NCBI RefSeq assembly: GCF_014204865.1
Contig: NZ_JACHMG010000001.1
Coordinates: 992,001-1,056,000 of the forward strand
Source of the DNA: Amycolatopsis jiangsuensis
GTDB lineage: Bacteria; Actinomycetota; Actinomycetes; Mycobacteriales; Pseudonocardiaceae
DNA: 64,000 nt
Direction of reading: 5' to 3'
Part shown: positions 45,521 through 54,703 of the stretch, piece by piece
Numbering within the stretch: the first letter of the stretch is position 1
Layout of the letters: the number at the start of each line of letters is the position of its first letter
The notes under the pieces: generated by a model
Seen by the model: only the letters and a program-made list of their open reading frames with translations
The model's database searches: none
What the model was told of the DNA's origin: nothing
Made by a program: the position numbers and the translations under genes

Positions 45521-46855
45521 TCACACGTACCCGGCGGCATCCATCGCCGCCGCCACGGTGCGGAACGCGGCGATGTTGGCGCCGGACACATAGTCGCCGG
45601 GCACGCCGTGCTCCTCGGCCGTGCTCAGGCAGGTGGTGTGGATGTCCGCCATGATTTCCTGCAGTTGCTGGTCGGTGCGGTCGAACGTCCAGCGGTCACG
45701 GGCCGCGTTCTGGCGCATCTCCAGCCCGGACACCGCCACGCCGCCCGCGTTGGCCGCCTTCCCCGGGCCGACCGCGACGCCGGCCTCGCGCAGGATCTGC
45801 AGCGCCCCGGGGGTACAGGGCATGTTGGCTCCCTCGGCGACCCCTCGGACGTCGTTCTTGACCAGCCGCAGCGCGGCCTGCTCGCCGAGCTCGTTCTGGG
45901 TGGCGCACGGCAGCGCGACCGCGGCGGGCACGTCCCAGGGAGATCCGCCGGGCACGTACCGGGCCGAGGGAACGTGGTTCACGTACTCGGCGAGCCGGCT
46001 GCGGCCGGCGACCTTCAGCTCGTGCAGGACATCGAGGTCGATACCGCGGGGGTCGTGCACGTAGCCGCCGGAGTCCGAGCAGACGACCGGGTTCGCGCCC
46101 AGCGCACGGAGTTTCGCGATGGCGTGGAAGGCGACGTTGCCGGACCCGGACACCACGGCGGTGCGGTCCTCGAGGCTTTCGCCGCGGGCGGCGAGCATCG
46201 CGTCCAGGAAGTACACGGTGCCGTAGCCGGTGGCCTCCGGCCGCGCCGGAATCCCGCCGAGCAGCGGGTCCTTCCCGGTGAGGGTGCCGGCCGCGTAGCG
46301 GTTGGTGAGCCGCTTGTACTGGCCGAAGAGGTACCCGATCTCGCGGGAGCCGACGCCGATGTCCCCGGCGGGCACGTCGGTCTCCGGCCCGATGTGCCGG
46401 TGCAGCTCGGTCATGAACGCCTGGCAGAACCGCATGATCTCGCCGTCGCTGCGGCCGGCCGGGTCGAAGTCGGACCCGCCCTTGCCGGCGCCGAGCCCGA
46501 GGCCGGTGAGCGCGTTCTTGAAGATCTGTTCGAAGGCAAGGAACTTGACTGTGCCGAGGGTCACGTCGCGGTGGAAGCGCAGCCCGCCCTTGTACGGACC
46601 GAGCGCCGAGCTGAACTCGACGCGGAAGCCGCGGTTGACCTGCACGCGTCCGGCGTCATCGGTCCAGACCACGCGGAACATCAGCTGGCGTTCCGGTTCG
46701 CACAGTCGTTCCAGCATCGCCGCCGCGGACAGCGCGGGATCCCGGTCCAGTGCGGGCCGGATCGCTTCGAGCACCTCGGCCACGGCCTGGTGGAATTCCG
46801 GTTCGGCCGGGTTCTTCGCGGCGATGTGCTCGTAGAGCGCGTGATCGTGGTCCAT
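45521..46855 (-). CDS. gdhA: NADP-specific glutamate dehydrogenase
   Basis: A 444-residue hexameric-type enzyme converting 2-oxoglutarate and ammonia to glutamate. The substrate site GPYKGGLRFH (~86-95), catalytic Lys in GLGLGAGKGGSDFDP (~118-132), DVPAGDIGVG and coenzyme motif SGSGNVAFHA (~235) are intact. The length equals that of the E. coli enzyme. The ATG at 46855 follows GGGAG. It converges with the SMP-30-like gene and seems monocistronic. Confidence 0.95.
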   Translation of the reverse strand: MDHDHALYEHIAAKNPAEPEFHQAVAEVLEAIRPALDRDPALSAAAMLERLCEPERQLMFRVVWTDDAGRVQVNRGFRVEFSSALGPYKGGLRFHRDVTLGTVKFLAFEQIFKNALTGLGLGAGKGGSDFDPAGRSDGEIMRFCQAFMTELHRHIGPETDVPAGDIGVGSREIGYLFGQYKRLTNRYAAGTLTGKDPLLGGIPARPEATGYGTVYFLDAMLAARGESLEDRTAVVSGSGNVAFHAIAKLRALGANPVVCSDSGGYVHDPRGIDLDVLHELKVAGRSRLAEYVNHVPSARYVPGGSPWDVPAAVALPCATQNELGEQAALRLVKNDVRGVAEGANMPCTPGALQILREAGVAVGPGKAANAGGVAVSGLEMRQNAARDRWTFDRTDQQLQEIMADIHTTCLSTAEEHGVPGDYVSGANIAAFRTVAAAMDAAGYV

Positions 46856-46925
46856 CTCCCGACGATAACGTGGCGTGCATTCGAGATCAGCCCCTGAGTG
46901 GCGGTTGCGACGGGGCCCCGGGGGC

Positions 46926-49900
46926 TCAGGCGTCCAGCACCACGTCCGAGGTCGGCACCGACTGGCAGGTGAGGCAGTGGTCCTCGGGCAGGTCGTCCGC
47001 AGGGGTGACGAGGTGTGCGACAGTGCCGCGCAGGAGCGCCACGGAACAGCTTTCGCACTGCCCGAGGCGGCAGCCGCTGGGCAGTGTGATTCCCGCCTCG
47101 TCGGCGAGCTGCAGCAAGGTGCCGTCGGTCTTCCGCCAGGTGAGGGCGCGCCCGGATCGGGCGAACCGGACATTCGCCGTGGCGTCGTCGCGGATCCGGA
47201 CCGGCGCGGGCGCGGCGTGGAACTTCTCGGTGAAGATGTCGAACCGCGGGACCCCGCGCTCGACGAGCCCGGCGGTGACCTCGGTGAGCATGCTTTCCGG
47301 ACCGCACAGGTAGAAACGCGCCCGCCGGCGGATCAATCCCTCGTCGATGCTGTCCGCGGAGACCCGGCTCGGGGTGCCGGCCTCCGGGCGGCTGTAGTGG
47401 TCGGCGACGCGCGCGTGTGGCAGGTGCCCGATCAGCTCGGCGATGCGCTCCCGGAAGGCCTGGCTCCGCGGGTGCCGGCTGCCGTAGTGGAGCACGACCT
47501 CCGGGGCGTCGAGCGGGGCCCGCGCCAGCGTTTCGAGGTGGCTGAGGAAAGGGGTGATGCCGATGCCGGCGGCCAGCAACACGATCGGCTGCGGATGCAC
47601 GGCCGGGATCGCGAACAGGCCGGACGGCGGCCAGGCCAGCAGCCGGGTGCCCGGCCGGAGCCGATCGTGCGCGGCGGGGGAGAACCGCCCGCCCGCGACC
47701 CGCCGGACGGCGATCGAGTACGCCTCGCCCGGTCCGGCCGCGGCGCCGGTGAGCGAGTAGCTGCGGGTCACCTCGGGTTCGTCCGGCCAGGCGACGGTGA
47801 GGTGCTGGCCGGGGCGGAACGCGGGCAGCGCGCGGCCGTCCACCGGGCGCAGTCGCAGGGACAGGACGTCCGCGGTTTCGAGGCGGGCTTGGTCGACGAC
47901 GAACTCCCGGCGCCCGGTCCACGGTCGCGTTTCGGCGGGCCGGATGTCGCAGGGGGTGCAGCGCAGCGGGCTGGAGCCGCTGACCGGATCGTGCGCGTCG
48001 GTGCCGATCAGCAGGTTGTAGTTGGTGCCCCCGTGGTCGAGCGGGTCGGCGCCCGGCAGCGCCAGGTCGGGCGCCGGCTGCCACCAGCCGTACTCCGCCA
48101 CCACGACGTCCGGATGCAGCGCCGGATCGATCCTGGCCCGCATGCGTACGGCGCCCTGCGCGGTCGTGATGCGGGCCCACTGGCCGTCCTCGATGCCGCG
48201 ATCGCGGGCGAGTTCGGCGGACAGTTCCACGACCGGCTCGGGGAACCGCTTGCGCAGCGAGGAAATCCCGCGGTGCTGGCTGTGGCAGAAGTAGCCGTTC
48301 TTCGCGCAGGTGAGCACGAGCGGCCGGCGCGGGTCCGCCGGTGGCGGATCGGCGGCAGGGACCGCGGGCTGCCCGTGCTCGGCAAGCCGTTCGGAATACA
48401 GCTCGACCCGCCCGGTCGGTGTGTCGAACCCGGTGACGGAACCGTCCTCGCGAACCTCCGAGTACTTGCGGTGGCGGTGCTCCAGTGGCAGATCGACCCC
48501 GCCGGGGTGCCGGCGGAGGTCGTCCGCGGTGAGGCCCAGCGGGGCGAGCTGGTGGTTCCATCCCCGCTCGATGCTGCCGCCGAAGAACTCCTCGCCGAGG
48601 CCGAGCCGGGTGGCGAGGTCGAAGACCACCTCGGTGTCCGAACGCGATTCGCCGACCGGCGCCACCATTCTCGGCCGCAGCTGGACGCGTTCCTGGGCGG
48701 CGAGCGTGATCTCGAACCCGGGCCGGAACGCCTCGTGCTCCCACGGGCTCTGTACTGGCAACAGCAGGTCGGCGAAGCGCGCGGTGGGGTTCTCGAACAA
48801 GTCGAGGTGAACGGCGAACTCCAGGCTGCGCAGTGCTTCCGCGGTCCGATGTGGATCGGGCTGCGAGAGCAGGAGGTTGCCGCCGAACGACACGAGCGCG
48901 CGCACCGGATAGGGGTCGCCGTCCACGGCCGCCCGGCAGAAGTCGCGCGCGGTGATCCAGCCCTGTGCCGGCGGGCCGAGCGGAAACCGTTTGAGCCCGA
49001 GGGCTTTGCCCCGTTGGCGCGGGTCGAGTTGGTCCGGTGAGGACACCGTGGCGATCGGCTGCTTCGGCAGCACGACGTTGCCACCCGGCGCGTCGAAACT
49101 GCCGGTGAGCGCGTAGAGCGTGGCCACTGCGCGTTCAGTCTGCGTGGCGTTGCCGTGCTGGCCGATGCCGGTCCAGGAAGCGTAGGAAACAGATTCCGCC
49201 GCGGCGAGATCCTCGGCGAGCGCCTCGATGGCGGCAGGTTCGACGGTGGTGAACGACGCGGTCCGGTCGAGGGGCCACGCCGCGCATGCCTTTTCGTAGT
49301 GCGCGAACGCGGGCACGCAGTCGACCGGTCCGGAGCGCGTGTGCACGCGCCGGAGGCCGTGCAGCGCGAACCTCTCCGGACGACGCGCGGCGCGGCTGGT
49401 GTCGTACGGCTCCGGCTGAGCGGAACGCTCGTCCCAGACCACGAAGCCGGATGCGCCGGATTCGATCTCGTGTGCGCGCAGGAAACGGCCGGTGTCCTGG
49501 CGCACCAGCAGGGGTGCGTTCGTCCAGGACCGGACGAACCGCTCGTCGTGCCCGCGGCGGGCGAGCAGCCGGCCGGCGAGGCCGAGCGCCAGCGCCCCGT
49601 CGGTACCGGGCCGCACCCGCAACCAGTGGTCGGCCTGGAGCGCGCTGGTGGACCGGCGGGGGTCGATCACCGCGAGCCGGGCCCCGCGGCCGCGGCCGGT
49701 GGCGAGCGCGGCGGACTGGGCGAGCCACGATTTCGCCGGGTTGTGTCCCCAGAGGACGGCCAGGCCGGTCGAGGCGTAGTCCGGACCGGGCAGCCCGCGG
49801 CCGAAGGTGAACGCGTGCGCGAAGTCCTTGTGCCAGTTGCAGATTTCCGTGGAGTAGAGGGTGTTCGGGCTGCCGAAGTGCCGGATGAACCGTTCGACCC

Positions 49901-50261
49901 AGTCGATGGCGTCGGACATCGGCGTGCCGCTCGGCGAAGTGACCGAGAATGCGACTGCCTCGGCGCCGTCGCGGGCCCGGATCTCGCCCAGCCTCGCGGC
50001 GATCTCGGTGAGCGCTTCGTCCCAGGTGATCTCGCGCCAGCCGGGGTCGGGATCGGACTTCGGCGTGGTCCGCCGCAGCGGCCGGGTGAGCCGCGCGGGG
50101 GAGTGCACGAGTTCCGGCGCGGCACGCCCCTTCGGGCACATCGCCGCCCCGGTCGGATGGCCGGGGTCCGGCCGGACGCCGCGGAGCCGGCCGTCCTCGA
50201 CCGTGTAGACCGCGCCGCACCGGGAGCGGCACAACGTGCAGTACCCCCGCACTTCGGACAT
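46926..50261 (-). CDS. Fused molybdopterin oxidoreductase / FAD-NAD reductase / 2Fe-2S ferredoxin
   Basis: A 1111-residue fusion. Residues ~1-765 form a bis-MGD enzyme of the DMSO-reductase family with a [4Fe-4S] motif (C8, C11, C15, C42) and a possible molybdenum-ligand Cys141 in TEICNWHKD. Residues ~780-1010 are a phthalate-dioxygenase-reductase-like FAD/NAD module (RSYSLTG, LLAAGIGITPFLSHLE). The end is a plant-type ferredoxin (CRLGQCESC, CLTCQ). One chain can therefore carry electrons from NAD(P)H to a molybdenum site or back. Assimilatory nitrate reductase or a formate-dehydrogenase-like role are possible. The ATG at 50261 follows GAGGAG. Confidence 0.87.
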   Translation of the reverse strand: MSEVRGYCTLCRSRCGAVYTVEDGRLRGVRPDPGHPTGAAMCPKGRAAPELVHSPARLTRPLRRTTPKSDPDPGWREITWDEALTEIAARLGEIRARDGAEAVAFSVTSPSGTPMSDAIDWVERFIRHFGSPNTLYSTEICNWHKDFAHAFTFGRGLPGPDYASTGLAVLWGHNPAKSWLAQSAALATGRGRGARLAVIDPRRSTSALQADHWLRVRPGTDGALALGLAGRLLARRGHDERFVRSWTNAPLLVRQDTGRFLRAHEIESGASGFVVWDERSAQPEPYDTSRAARRPERFALHGLRRVHTRSGPVDCVPAFAHYEKACAAWPLDRTASFTTVEPAAIEALAEDLAAAESVSYASWTGIGQHGNATQTERAVATLYALTGSFDAPGGNVVLPKQPIATVSSPDQLDPRQRGKALGLKRFPLGPPAQGWITARDFCRAAVDGDPYPVRALVSFGGNLLLSQPDPHRTAEALRSLEFAVHLDLFENPTARFADLLLPVQSPWEHEAFRPGFEITLAAQERVQLRPRMVAPVGESRSDTEVVFDLATRLGLGEEFFGGSIERGWNHQLAPLGLTADDLRRHPGGVDLPLEHRHRKYSEVREDGSVTGFDTPTGRVELYSERLAEHGQPAVPAADPPPADPRRPLVLTCAKNGYFCHSQHRGISSLRKRFPEPVVELSAELARDRGIEDGQWARITTAQGAVRMRARIDPALHPDVVVAEYGWWQPAPDLALPGADPLDHGGTNYNLLIGTDAHDPVSGSSPLRCTPCDIRPAETRPWTGRREFVVDQARLETADVLSLRLRPVDGRALPAFRPGQHLTVAWPDEPEVTRSYSLTGAAAGPGEAYSIAVRRVAGGRFSPAAHDRLRPGTRLLAWPPSGLFAIPAVHPQPIVLLAAGIGITPFLSHLETLARAPLDAPEVVLHYGSRHPRSQAFRERIAELIGHLPHARVADHYSRPEAGTPSRVSADSIDEGLIRRRARFYLCGPESMLTEVTAGLVERGVPRFDIFTEKFHAAPAPVRIRDDATANVRFARSGRALTWRKTDGTLLQLADEAGITLPSGCRLGQCESCSVALLRGTVAHLVTPADDLPEDHCLTCQSVPTSDVVLDA

Positions 50262-50397
50262 CCGTCACTCCTCGGCTAGCGGGCTACTACCGGCCGCCAC
50301 GTTGCGTCGAGTCCGGCGCGGAAGTCAAGCCGCTTGTCCGGCGCGGAACGGCTTGCCGGCCGTTGACTGCGTGCGCCGCGGCCAGCTATTCTCGTTT

Positions 50398-50417
50398 TGC
50401 GGAAGAAAAATTCCACA
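50398..50417. promoter_or_regulatory. Candidate IclR-type operator before hyi-glxR-gcl
   Basis: TGCGGAA and TTCCACA (6 of 7 complementary) are spaced by GAAAAA, 44 bases before the hyi start. GGAA-N-TTCC half sites are typical of IclR/AllR-like regulators of glyoxylate genes. No IclR gene is in the window. Confidence 0.35.
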
Positions 50418-50460
50418 CTACGAAATTCAAGGTCAGCGATCCGAGGAGCCGAGGTATCCG

Positions 50461-51285
50461 ATGACCGGTTTTTCCGGGGCGCGGCACGGGCTGCGCTACA
50501 CCGCCAACCTGTCGATCCTGTTCACCGAACTCCCGCTGCTCGAGCGTGCCCGGGCCGCTCGGGCAGCGGGCTTCACCGCCGTCGAGTTCTGGTGGCCGTT
50601 CGACGACGCCGATCCGGGCACGGCCGAGGTGGACCGGTTCGTGCGGTCGATCGAGGAGGCCGGCGTGCAGCTCACCGGGCTCAACTTCTACGCGGGCGAC
50701 ATGGCAGGCGGAGAACGCGGCCTGGTGTCGTGGGTGGGCAGGGAGACGGAGTTCGCGGCGAGTCTCACCATCGGGCTGGCTGTCGCCGAGCGGCTCGGCT
50801 GCCGCAGCTTCAACGCGTTGTACGGCAACCGGGTCCCCGGTGTGCCACCGTCCGAACAGGACGAACTGGCGCGGGTCCAGCTGCGCACCGCCGCGGAGGC
50901 GGCCGCCGGGATCGGCGCGCAGCTGGTGCTCGAGCCGCTGTCCGGGACCCCGGACTACCCGCTCAAGACGGCGGCCGACGCGCTGGCCGTACTGGACGGG
51001 CTCGGGCTCGACAACGTGAAGCTGCTCGCCGATCTGTACCACCTGGCGGCGAACGGCGACGACCTGGACTCGGTGATCACCGGGCACACCTCGCGGATCG
51101 GGCACGTGCAGATCGCGGACGTGCCGGGCAGGCACCAGCCCGGCACCGGAACGCTGGATCTCGCCGGGCACCTGGAGAAGCTGGCCGCGGCCGGCTACGA
51201 CGGGTACGTGGGCATCGAGTACCGGCCGGCGGGATCCACTGTGGACTCGCTGGCCTGGCTGCCGTTCGAGCAAAGGGGAAACTGA
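50461..51285 (+). CDS. hyi: Hydroxypyruvate isomerase family protein
   Basis: A 274-residue TIM-barrel isomerase interconverting hydroxypyruvate and tartronate semialdehyde. Family features: RYTANLSILFTELPLLERARAARAAGFTAVEFWWPF at the start, NFYAGDMAGGERG (~78), LEPLS with a metal Glu (~160), ADLYHLA (~193), HVQIADVPGRHQPGTG (~215) and GIEYRP (~255). The ATG at 50461 follows GAGGAGCCGAGG. It is the first gene of the coupled hyi-glxR-gcl set (TGATG overlap with glxR). Confidence 0.9.
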   Translation: MTGFSGARHGLRYTANLSILFTELPLLERARAARAAGFTAVEFWWPFDDADPGTAEVDRFVRSIEEAGVQLTGLNFYAGDMAGGERGLVSWVGRETEFAASLTIGLAVAERLGCRSFNALYGNRVPGVPPSEQDELARVQLRTAAEAAAGIGAQLVLEPLSGTPDYPLKTAADALAVLDGLGLDNVKLLADLYHLAANGDDLDSVITGHTSRIGHVQIADVPGRHQPGTGTLDLAGHLEKLAAAGYDGYVGIEYRPAGSTVDSLAWLPFEQRGN

Positions 51286-52175
51286 TGAGCAGGATCGGCT
51301 TCATCGGCCTGGGCGTGATGGGCACGCCGATGGCCGCGCACCTGGCCGCTGCGGGACACGAGGTGCGCGGATTCGACCTGAACGCCGGCGCGCTGGCGAA
51401 GCTGGTGGCGGCGGGCGGCCGGGCGGCCGCGGCCGTGCCCGACGCGGTGTCCGGCGCCGAGGTGGTGATCACCATGTTGCCGGATCATCCGCAGGTCGAG
51501 CAGGTGGTGCTGGCCCCGGGCGGCGTCCTCGACCACGCCGGGCGCGGGACGTTGCTCGCGGACATGAGCACGATCCGGCCGGAGACGTCGATCGAGGTGG
51601 CGAAAGCCGGTGCGGACAAAGGGATCCGCGTGCTGGACGCACCGGTATCCGGCGGTCAGGCGGGGGCCGAGCAGGCCGCACTGTCCATCATGGCCGGTGG
51701 TGACGCGGCGGACTTCGCGGCCGTCAAACCCGTGTTCGACGTGCTGGGCACGACCGTCGTGCACGTCGGCCCGCACGGTGCGGGGCAGGTCGTGAAGGCG
51801 GCGAACCAGCTGGTGGTCGGCGGGATCTACGGCCTGGTCGCGGAGGCGATCGTGCTGCTGGAAGCGTCCGGTGTGGACGCGGGCACCGGGCTCGACGTCC
51901 TGGCGGGCGGGCTGGCCGGCAGCCGCGTCCTGGAGCTGAAACGGACGTCGATGGTGGCGCGGGAATTCCGTCCCGGTTTCCGGATCGACCTGCACCACAA
52001 GGACATGGGCATCGCGCTGGCCGCGGCCCGCCAGTCCGGGGTGGCGTTGCCGATGACCGGGCTGGTGGCGCAGCTCGTCGCGGCCGGGCGGGCGATGGGG
52101 TACGGCTCGCTCGACCATTCCGCACTGCTGAAGGTCATCGAAGAACTGTCCGGCCGATCGCCGCAGGAGGCATGA
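51285..52175 (+). CDS. glxR: Tartronate semialdehyde reductase (2-hydroxy-3-oxopropionate reductase)
   Basis: A 296-residue beta-hydroxyacid dehydrogenase reducing tartronate semialdehyde to glycerate. It has GFIGLGVMGTPMA (NAD(P)-binding, ~5-17), DAPVSGGQAGAE (substrate loop, ~118-129) and the catalytic Lys in GQVVKAANQ (~170). The ATG overlaps the hyi stop (TGATG), and the gcl gene follows immediately. The three genes convert two glyoxylate molecules to glycerate. Confidence 0.93.
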   Translation: MSRIGFIGLGVMGTPMAAHLAAAGHEVRGFDLNAGALAKLVAAGGRAAAAVPDAVSGAEVVITMLPDHPQVEQVVLAPGGVLDHAGRGTLLADMSTIRPETSIEVAKAGADKGIRVLDAPVSGGQAGAEQAALSIMAGGDAADFAAVKPVFDVLGTTVVHVGPHGAGQVVKAANQLVVGGIYGLVAEAIVLLEASGVDAGTGLDVLAGGLAGSRVLELKRTSMVAREFRPGFRIDLHHKDMGIALAAARQSGVALPMTGLVAQLVAAGRAMGYGSLDHSALLKVIEELSGRSPQEA

Positions 52176-52177
52176 CC

Positions 52178-53869
52178 ATGGCCCGAGTCCCCGCGATGCA
52201 GGCAGTCGTCGACGTGCTGGCCGACGAGGGCGTGGACGTCGCCTTCGGCTGCCCGGGAGCGGCGATCCTGCCGCTGTATGAAGCCTTGCAGGGCAGCGAC
52301 ATCGAACACCTGGTGGTGCGTCACGAGGAGGGTGCCACGCACATGGCCGACGGCTGGGCTCGCACCACCGGCAACGTCGGTGTCGCGATCGGCACGTCCG
52401 GGCCGGCCGGCACGAACATGATCACCGGCCTCTACACCGCGCACGCCGACTCGATCCCGATCCTGTGCATCACCGGGCAGGCGGCGTCGGCGAAACTGCA
52501 CCAGGAAGCGTTCCAGGCCGTCGACATCGTCGAGATCGCGAAGCCGGTCACGAAATGGGCGGTGCAGGTCAAGGAGGCCGCGCAGCTGCCGTGGATCTTC
52601 CGCGAGGCGTTCCGGGTGGCTCGCTCCGGCCGTCCCGGACCGGTCCTCATCGATCTGCCGATCGACGTGCAGAAGCAGGAGATCGAGTGGGACCGTTCGA
52701 TCGACTCGCGGCTGCCGGTGAGCGCGGTCCATCCGGCGCCGGCGCGGGTGGAGCGGGCGCTGGACCTGTTGCTGGCCGCGGAACGCCCGCTGATCCTCGC
52801 CGGCGGCGGGGTGGTGCTGGGTGAGGCGAGCGGCCCGTTGCTCTCGGTGGCCGAGCGGCTCGGCGTGCCGGTCGGCGTCACCTTGATGGGCAAGGGAAGT
52901 TTCCCGGAGGACCACGAGCTGTTCGCGGGCATGGCCGGCATCCAGACGTCGCAGCGCTGGGCGAACGCGGCCTTCCTCGAATCGGACCTGGTGCTCGCGC
53001 TGGGCGCGCGGTTCGGCGACCGGCACACCGGCGACCTGACCGTCTACCGCGGCGACCGCAAGTTCGTCCACGTCGACATCGAGCCGACCCAGCTGGGCAA
53101 GGTGTTCGGTCCGGACCTGGGTGTGGTGTCGGGAACCCGCGAGTTCCTCGAGGCGCTGCTCGGTGCCCTGGACGGACGCGAGACGACCCGCGACCGCACC
53201 TGGGTGAAGCGGCTCTCGGACCTGAAGGCGCAGCTGCCGCGCCGCGAGGACTTCGACGACCGGCCGATCAAGGCACCGCGGGTGTTCAAGGAGCTCAACG
53301 AGTTCTACGGTCCGGAAACGTACTTCGTCACCGCGATCGGCCTGTACCAGATCTGGTCCGGCCAGTTCCAGCGCGCGCAGTTGCCGCGGCACTACCAGGT
53401 GTGCGGGCAGGCGGGTCCGCTGGGCTGGGAGATCCCGGCCGCGATCGGCGTGAAGAAGGCGCGCCCGGACGCCGAGGTGGTCGGTGTGGTGGGGGACTAC
53501 TCGTTCCAGTTCCTGGTGGAGGAACTGGCCGTGGCCGCCCAGTACGACGTGGGTTTCGTGCTGGTGATGCTCAACAACGAGTACCTGGGCCTGATCCGCC
53601 AGTCCGAACTCGGCTACGCGATGAACTACCAGGTCGACATCCACTACGACGACCACGGCACGGACAACGTCAAGATCATGGAGGCCTACGGCTGTTCCGG
53701 CACCAGGGTGGCCGACCCGGCGCAGATCCGCTCGTCCCTGGAATGGGCCCGCAAGGAGGCCGAACGCACCCGCCGCCCGGTCCTAGTGGAGATCATGATC
53801 GAACGCGAGGCCAATGCCGCCATGGGCACCGCCCTTGACACGGTCCGGGAGTTCGAAGCCGCGGGCTGA
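52178..53869 (+). CDS. gcl: Glyoxylate carboligase
   Basis: A 563-residue thiamine-diphosphate enzyme joining two glyoxylates to tartronate semialdehyde and CO2. The specific features TSGPAGTNMITGLYTAHADSIPILCITGQA and FQAVDIVEIAKPVTKWAVQVKEA match Gcl rather than acetolactate synthase. The ThDP motif GDYSFQFLVEELAVAAQYDVGFVLVMLNNEYLG is present near 440. The ATG at 52178 has AGGAGG seven bases upstream; the ATG at 52172 is too close to it. In E. coli Gcl the position of the usual catalytic Glu is Val51, but here it is Glu50 (RHEEGATH). Confidence 0.9.
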   Translation: MARVPAMQAVVDVLADEGVDVAFGCPGAAILPLYEALQGSDIEHLVVRHEEGATHMADGWARTTGNVGVAIGTSGPAGTNMITGLYTAHADSIPILCITGQAASAKLHQEAFQAVDIVEIAKPVTKWAVQVKEAAQLPWIFREAFRVARSGRPGPVLIDLPIDVQKQEIEWDRSIDSRLPVSAVHPAPARVERALDLLLAAERPLILAGGGVVLGEASGPLLSVAERLGVPVGVTLMGKGSFPEDHELFAGMAGIQTSQRWANAAFLESDLVLALGARFGDRHTGDLTVYRGDRKFVHVDIEPTQLGKVFGPDLGVVSGTREFLEALLGALDGRETTRDRTWVKRLSDLKAQLPRREDFDDRPIKAPRVFKELNEFYGPETYFVTAIGLYQIWSGQFQRAQLPRHYQVCGQAGPLGWEIPAAIGVKKARPDAEVVGVVGDYSFQFLVEELAVAAQYDVGFVLVMLNNEYLGLIRQSELGYAMNYQVDIHYDDHGTDNVKIMEAYGCSGTRVADPAQIRSSLEWARKEAERTRRPVLVEIMIEREANAAMGTALDTVREFEAAG

Positions 53870-53882
53870 TCCCGCGTCCGCC

Positions 53883-53923
53883 CTCGGCTCAGCCCGGCGC
53901 GGTCTGCGCGGGGCTGAGCCGAG
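53883..53923. terminator. Strong bidirectional hairpin terminator
   Basis: CTCGGCTCAGCCC (53883-53895) and GGGCTGAGCCGAG (53911-53923) form a perfect 13-bp stem between the convergent gcl and tetR genes. No U-tract is present. Confidence 0.85.
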
Positions 53924-53973
53924 AGGCGTGAGCGCCGTGGAAGTGCGTGAGGCAGCCCGTGCGCCGGCGGGGC

Positions 53974-54606
53974 TCATCTCGGCGTCGGATCCCCGTCCAT
54001 GAGCGTCCGGATGTCGTCGGTGAAGCCTGCCGTGTCGGTGAGGTCGAAGGCCACTCGCTGCAGCAGGAATCCGTGCAGCAGGCCCATCACCACCCGCGCT
54101 CCGCGCTCCGGCTCCACGGTGCGGGCGACCGCTCCCGCCGCCTGGCCGCGGCGCAGCGCGTCGGCGATGCCGCGGCGCACGGACTCGAAGCCCTCAGCGG
54201 CCCGGGCCCGTACGGCATCGTTCCGCAGCAGCTCGGACCATGTTTGCACCGCGCAGCGCAACAATTCCTCGACCGGTACCGAATTTCCCGCGGCATCGGT
54301 GACGGTCTCGACGCTGAGTGTTTCGAGTGCCGCCGTCACCAGATCTGCGACTGAGGCGGCGCGGGCGCGGGCGGCCAGCCGCTCGACCGGCTCGAAGATC
54401 AGCCGGAACGCATCTCCGGCGATGGCGAGGATGATCTCCTCCTTGCTCGCGAAGTAGCGGTAGGGGGCCCCGGCCGAGACGCCGGCTTCGGCGGCGATGT
54501 CGGGCATGGAGGTCTGGTGGAACCCGTCGCGCGAGAAGCAGCGCCGCGCCGCCCCCACGATCTCCGCGCGCTTGGCCTCGCGGCGCTCGGGCGTGATCCG
54601 TGGCAT
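53974..54606 (-). CDS. TetR family regulator, divergent from a dihydroxyphthalate-decarboxylase-like gene
   Basis: A 210-residue repressor with HTH RAEIVGAARRCFSRDGFHQTSMPDIAAEAGVSAGAPYRYF (~13-51). The ATG at 54606 follows GGAGGTGG. Two near-identical palindromic sites lie in the 97-base gap to the divergent decarboxylase-like gene, one near each start, so it should repress both itself and the enzyme. Its 3' end faces the gcl terminator. Confidence 0.9.
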   Translation of the reverse strand: MPRITPERREAKRAEIVGAARRCFSRDGFHQTSMPDIAAEAGVSAGAPYRYFASKEEIILAIAGDAFRLIFEPVERLAARARAASVADLVTAALETLSVETVTDAAGNSVPVEELLRCAVQTWSELLRNDAVRARAAEGFESVRRGIADALRRGQAAGAVARTVEPERGARVVMGLLHGFLLQRVAFDLTDTAGFTDDIRTLMDGDPTPR

Positions 54607-54619
54607 GCCCACCTCCACC

Positions 54620-54635
54620 GTGAATGAACATTTAC
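54620..54635. promoter_or_regulatory. TetR operator 1 (GTGAATGAACATTTAC)
   Basis: GTGAAT-GAAC-ATTTAC is 14 bases upstream of the tetR start and shares its half sites with operator 2 at 54671. Confidence 0.6.
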
Positions 54636-54670
54636 CTTGACTGGCCGACCCTGCGGGGTCCACTCTAATG

Positions 54671-54686
54671 GTGAATGGTTATTCAC
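54671..54686. promoter_or_regulatory. TetR operator 2 (GTGAATGGTTATTCAC)
   Basis: A perfect inverted repeat GTGAAT/ATTCAC around GGTT, 17 bases before the ATG of the decarboxylase-like gene. It differs from operator 1 in four positions, three of them in the spacer. Confidence 0.7.
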
Positions 54687-54703
54687 GGAAGTGAGGAGTC
54701 GTC

